From an uncultured Flavobacteriaceae bacterium (GTDB taxonomy: Bacteria > Bacteroidota > Bacteroidia > Flavobacteriales > Flavobacteriaceae), in NCBI GenBank assembly GCA_938074515.1, contig CALJFV010000236.1, forward strand, positions 1 to 6,225: DNA of 6,225 nucleotides. The letters are read 5' to 3'. Position 1 is the first letter of the stretch; each line of letters starts with the position of its first letter. Shown piece after piece: positions 5,098 through 6,225 of the stretch. The notes under the pieces were generated by a model that was given only the letters and a program-made list of their open reading frames with translations, did no database searches and was not told the origin of the DNA. The translations under genes were made by a program, and so were the position numbers.

Positions 5098-6225
5098 TAC
5101 AGTAGATTGCACAATTCCCTCAAAGAAGGTTTAAAAGATTTAGGCCATGATGTTATATTGGTGGGAGACGGAGATTATTTTAAAAATTATCCCGTCGACA
5201 TTAAACTCATTCGCCGGTTTCAAAAAGGGTTTTTAAGACGGCTCAAAAATTTAATCTTCCGCCTGAGTGGTTTTGATGTTTCTTCGTGGCTAATGCTCCG
5301 CTCGGCCATGCATCATAAAAATGCGCTGCAAGGATACGATATCGTTCAAATCATCAATGAGAGCCCTTTGGGTATAGGGCCCAAATACGAGCTGAGGTTT
5401 GTGAATTGGCTTGCCAAGCATAATGACAAATTATTTGTTATGGCATGTGGCACAGATTATATCAGCGTTAAATTCGCTATGGACAAAAACTTTCGCTACT
5501 CTATCCTAGAACCTTTTTTTCAGGGGAAAGTCAGTCAAAAGGATTATGCGCCAATTTTGAAATACCTCAGTCATGAACACTTAGCGCTGCACAAGGCAGT
5601 GGCTCAACTATGTCATGGTTACATCGCTAGTGATTTAGATTACGCTCTGCCTTATCAAGGGGTAGAGAAGTATCTCGGCCTTATTCCCAATCCGATAAAT
5701 GTTGAGCGCATAAAATTTATACCACAAAATGAGAATAAAAAGCCCATCATATTTCACGGGGTAAACACAAAAAATTACTTCAAAAAGGGCAGCGATTATT
5801 TTGATAAAGCGCTAGAGATTGTCACCAAAGAGCGCGTGAATTCCTGCAAGATCATTCGAACACAGGACTTGCCATATGATGAGTATATGGAAAAACTAAC
5901 CCAAAGTGATATTGTACTGGATCAAGTCTTAGGTTATGACCAAGGCTATAATGCGCTCGAAGCTATGGCTCAAGGAAAAGTCTTACTGACCTGTGCCGAA
6001 AAAGAATGGCGAAAACATTATGACATTCCCGAGCATTGTGTGGCACTAAATGCACTTCCCGACGCACAAAAAATTGCATCCCTGATCATAGAGCTCATAG
6101 ATCATCCCACCCAAAGAGTCGTATTAGGGGAACAAGCTCGAAAGTTTGTAGAGGAACATCACGATTACAAAAAGATAAGCCAAAAGTACTTGGATCTCTG
6201 GTCAAAAGGAAGTGAGACTCAATAA
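5074..6225 (+). CDS. GT-B glycosyltransferase (GT1/GT4-like)
   Basis: A 383-residue protein from the ATG at 5074 to the TAA that ends the window. The N-terminus MKILLVGEYSRLHNSLKEGL is the first strand and loop of a GT-B domain and favours this ATG over the in-frame GTG 18 bases upstream; AAAG at 5068-5071 is a weak ribosome binding site. The N-terminal acceptor domain spans about 1-200. The linker LIPNPINVERI (203-213) leads to the C-terminal donor domain. That domain contains IIFHGVNTKNYFKKGSDYF (225-243), with Lys237-Lys238 near the usual phosphate-binding position, and DQVLGYDQGYNALEAMAQGK (283-302). Glu296 matches the second Glu of the GT4 EX7E motif, but the first is Tyr288. I recognise this as a recurring type in flavobacterial polysaccharide loci, without a known sugar specificity. 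It is transcribed away from the family 4 gene. Whether more genes follow in its operon is outside the view. Confidence 0.85.
   Translation: MKILLVGEYSRLHNSLKEGLKDLGHDVILVGDGDYFKNYPVDIKLIRRFQKGFLRRLKNLIFRLSGFDVSSWLMLRSAMHHKNALQGYDIVQIINESPLGIGPKYELRFVNWLAKHNDKLFVMACGTDYISVKFAMDKNFRYSILEPFFQGKVSQKDYAPILKYLSHEHLALHKAVAQLCHGYIASDLDYALPYQGVEKYLGLIPNPINVERIKFIPQNENKKPIIFHGVNTKNYFKKGSDYFDKALEIVTKERVNSCKIIRTQDLPYDEYMEKLTQSDIVLDQVLGYDQGYNALEAMAQGKVLLTCAEKEWRKHYDIPEHCVALNALPDAQKIASLIIELIDHPTQRVVLGEQARKFVEEHHDYKKISQKYLDLWSKGSETQ

Noticed and set aside
5043..5123. N-terminal extension of the family 4 glycosyltransferase to the TTG at 5123
   Set aside because: It would overlap the divergent gene's 5' end by 50 bases, lies before the normal GT4 first strand, and covers the best promoter candidate.

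Overview
The window looks like chromosomal DNA of a member of the Bacteroidota, most likely a flavobacterium. The evidence is the FtsE C-terminus, which has the form seen in that group (ending in an IFEVVQK-type tail), the lack of strong Shine-Dalgarno sequences, a TAnnTTTG-type promoter box, and glycosyltransferases of types common in flavobacterial surface-polysaccharide loci. The DNA is moderately AT-rich and of fairly even texture. No tRNA, rRNA, CRISPR array, insertion sequence or integrase was seen. This assignment is inference from protein style, since no database search could be run.

Layout from left to right: the 3' end of ftsE (plus strand) enters from the left edge. It abuts, stop codon to stop codon, a minus-strand gene for a secreted subtilisin-family (S8) protease. 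A 68-base divergent gap follows. Two plus-strand family 2 glycosyltransferases come next, joined by a TAATG stop/start overlap. They converge, with a 21-base 3' overlap, on a minus-strand pair: a family 4 glycosyltransferase and, downstream with a 14-base overlap, a small cupin of the FdtA/QdtA (WxcM-like) sugar 3,4-ketoisomerase family. From a short divergent gap at about 5043-5073 a plus-strand GT-B glycosyltransferase runs to the last base of the window, where its stop codon falls exactly.

Four glycosyltransferases and a nucleotide-sugar isomerase within 4.5 kb suggest part of a locus that builds a surface glycan (O-antigen, capsule or exopolysaccharide). The isomerase implies a dTDP-3-keto-6-deoxyhexose intermediate, the usual precursor of 3-amino-3,6-dideoxyhexoses such as Fuc3NAc or Qui3NAc. 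The partner genes (rmlA, rmlB, a PLP aminotransferase, an acetyltransferase, flippase and polymerase) are not in this window. The genes sit in at least three transcription units on alternating strands, so this is a mosaic edge of such a locus rather than one simple operon. I found no convincing new biological system. The best leads are the unusual catalytic motifs of the protease, the unpaired ketoisomerase, and the compact divergent promoter near 5070.
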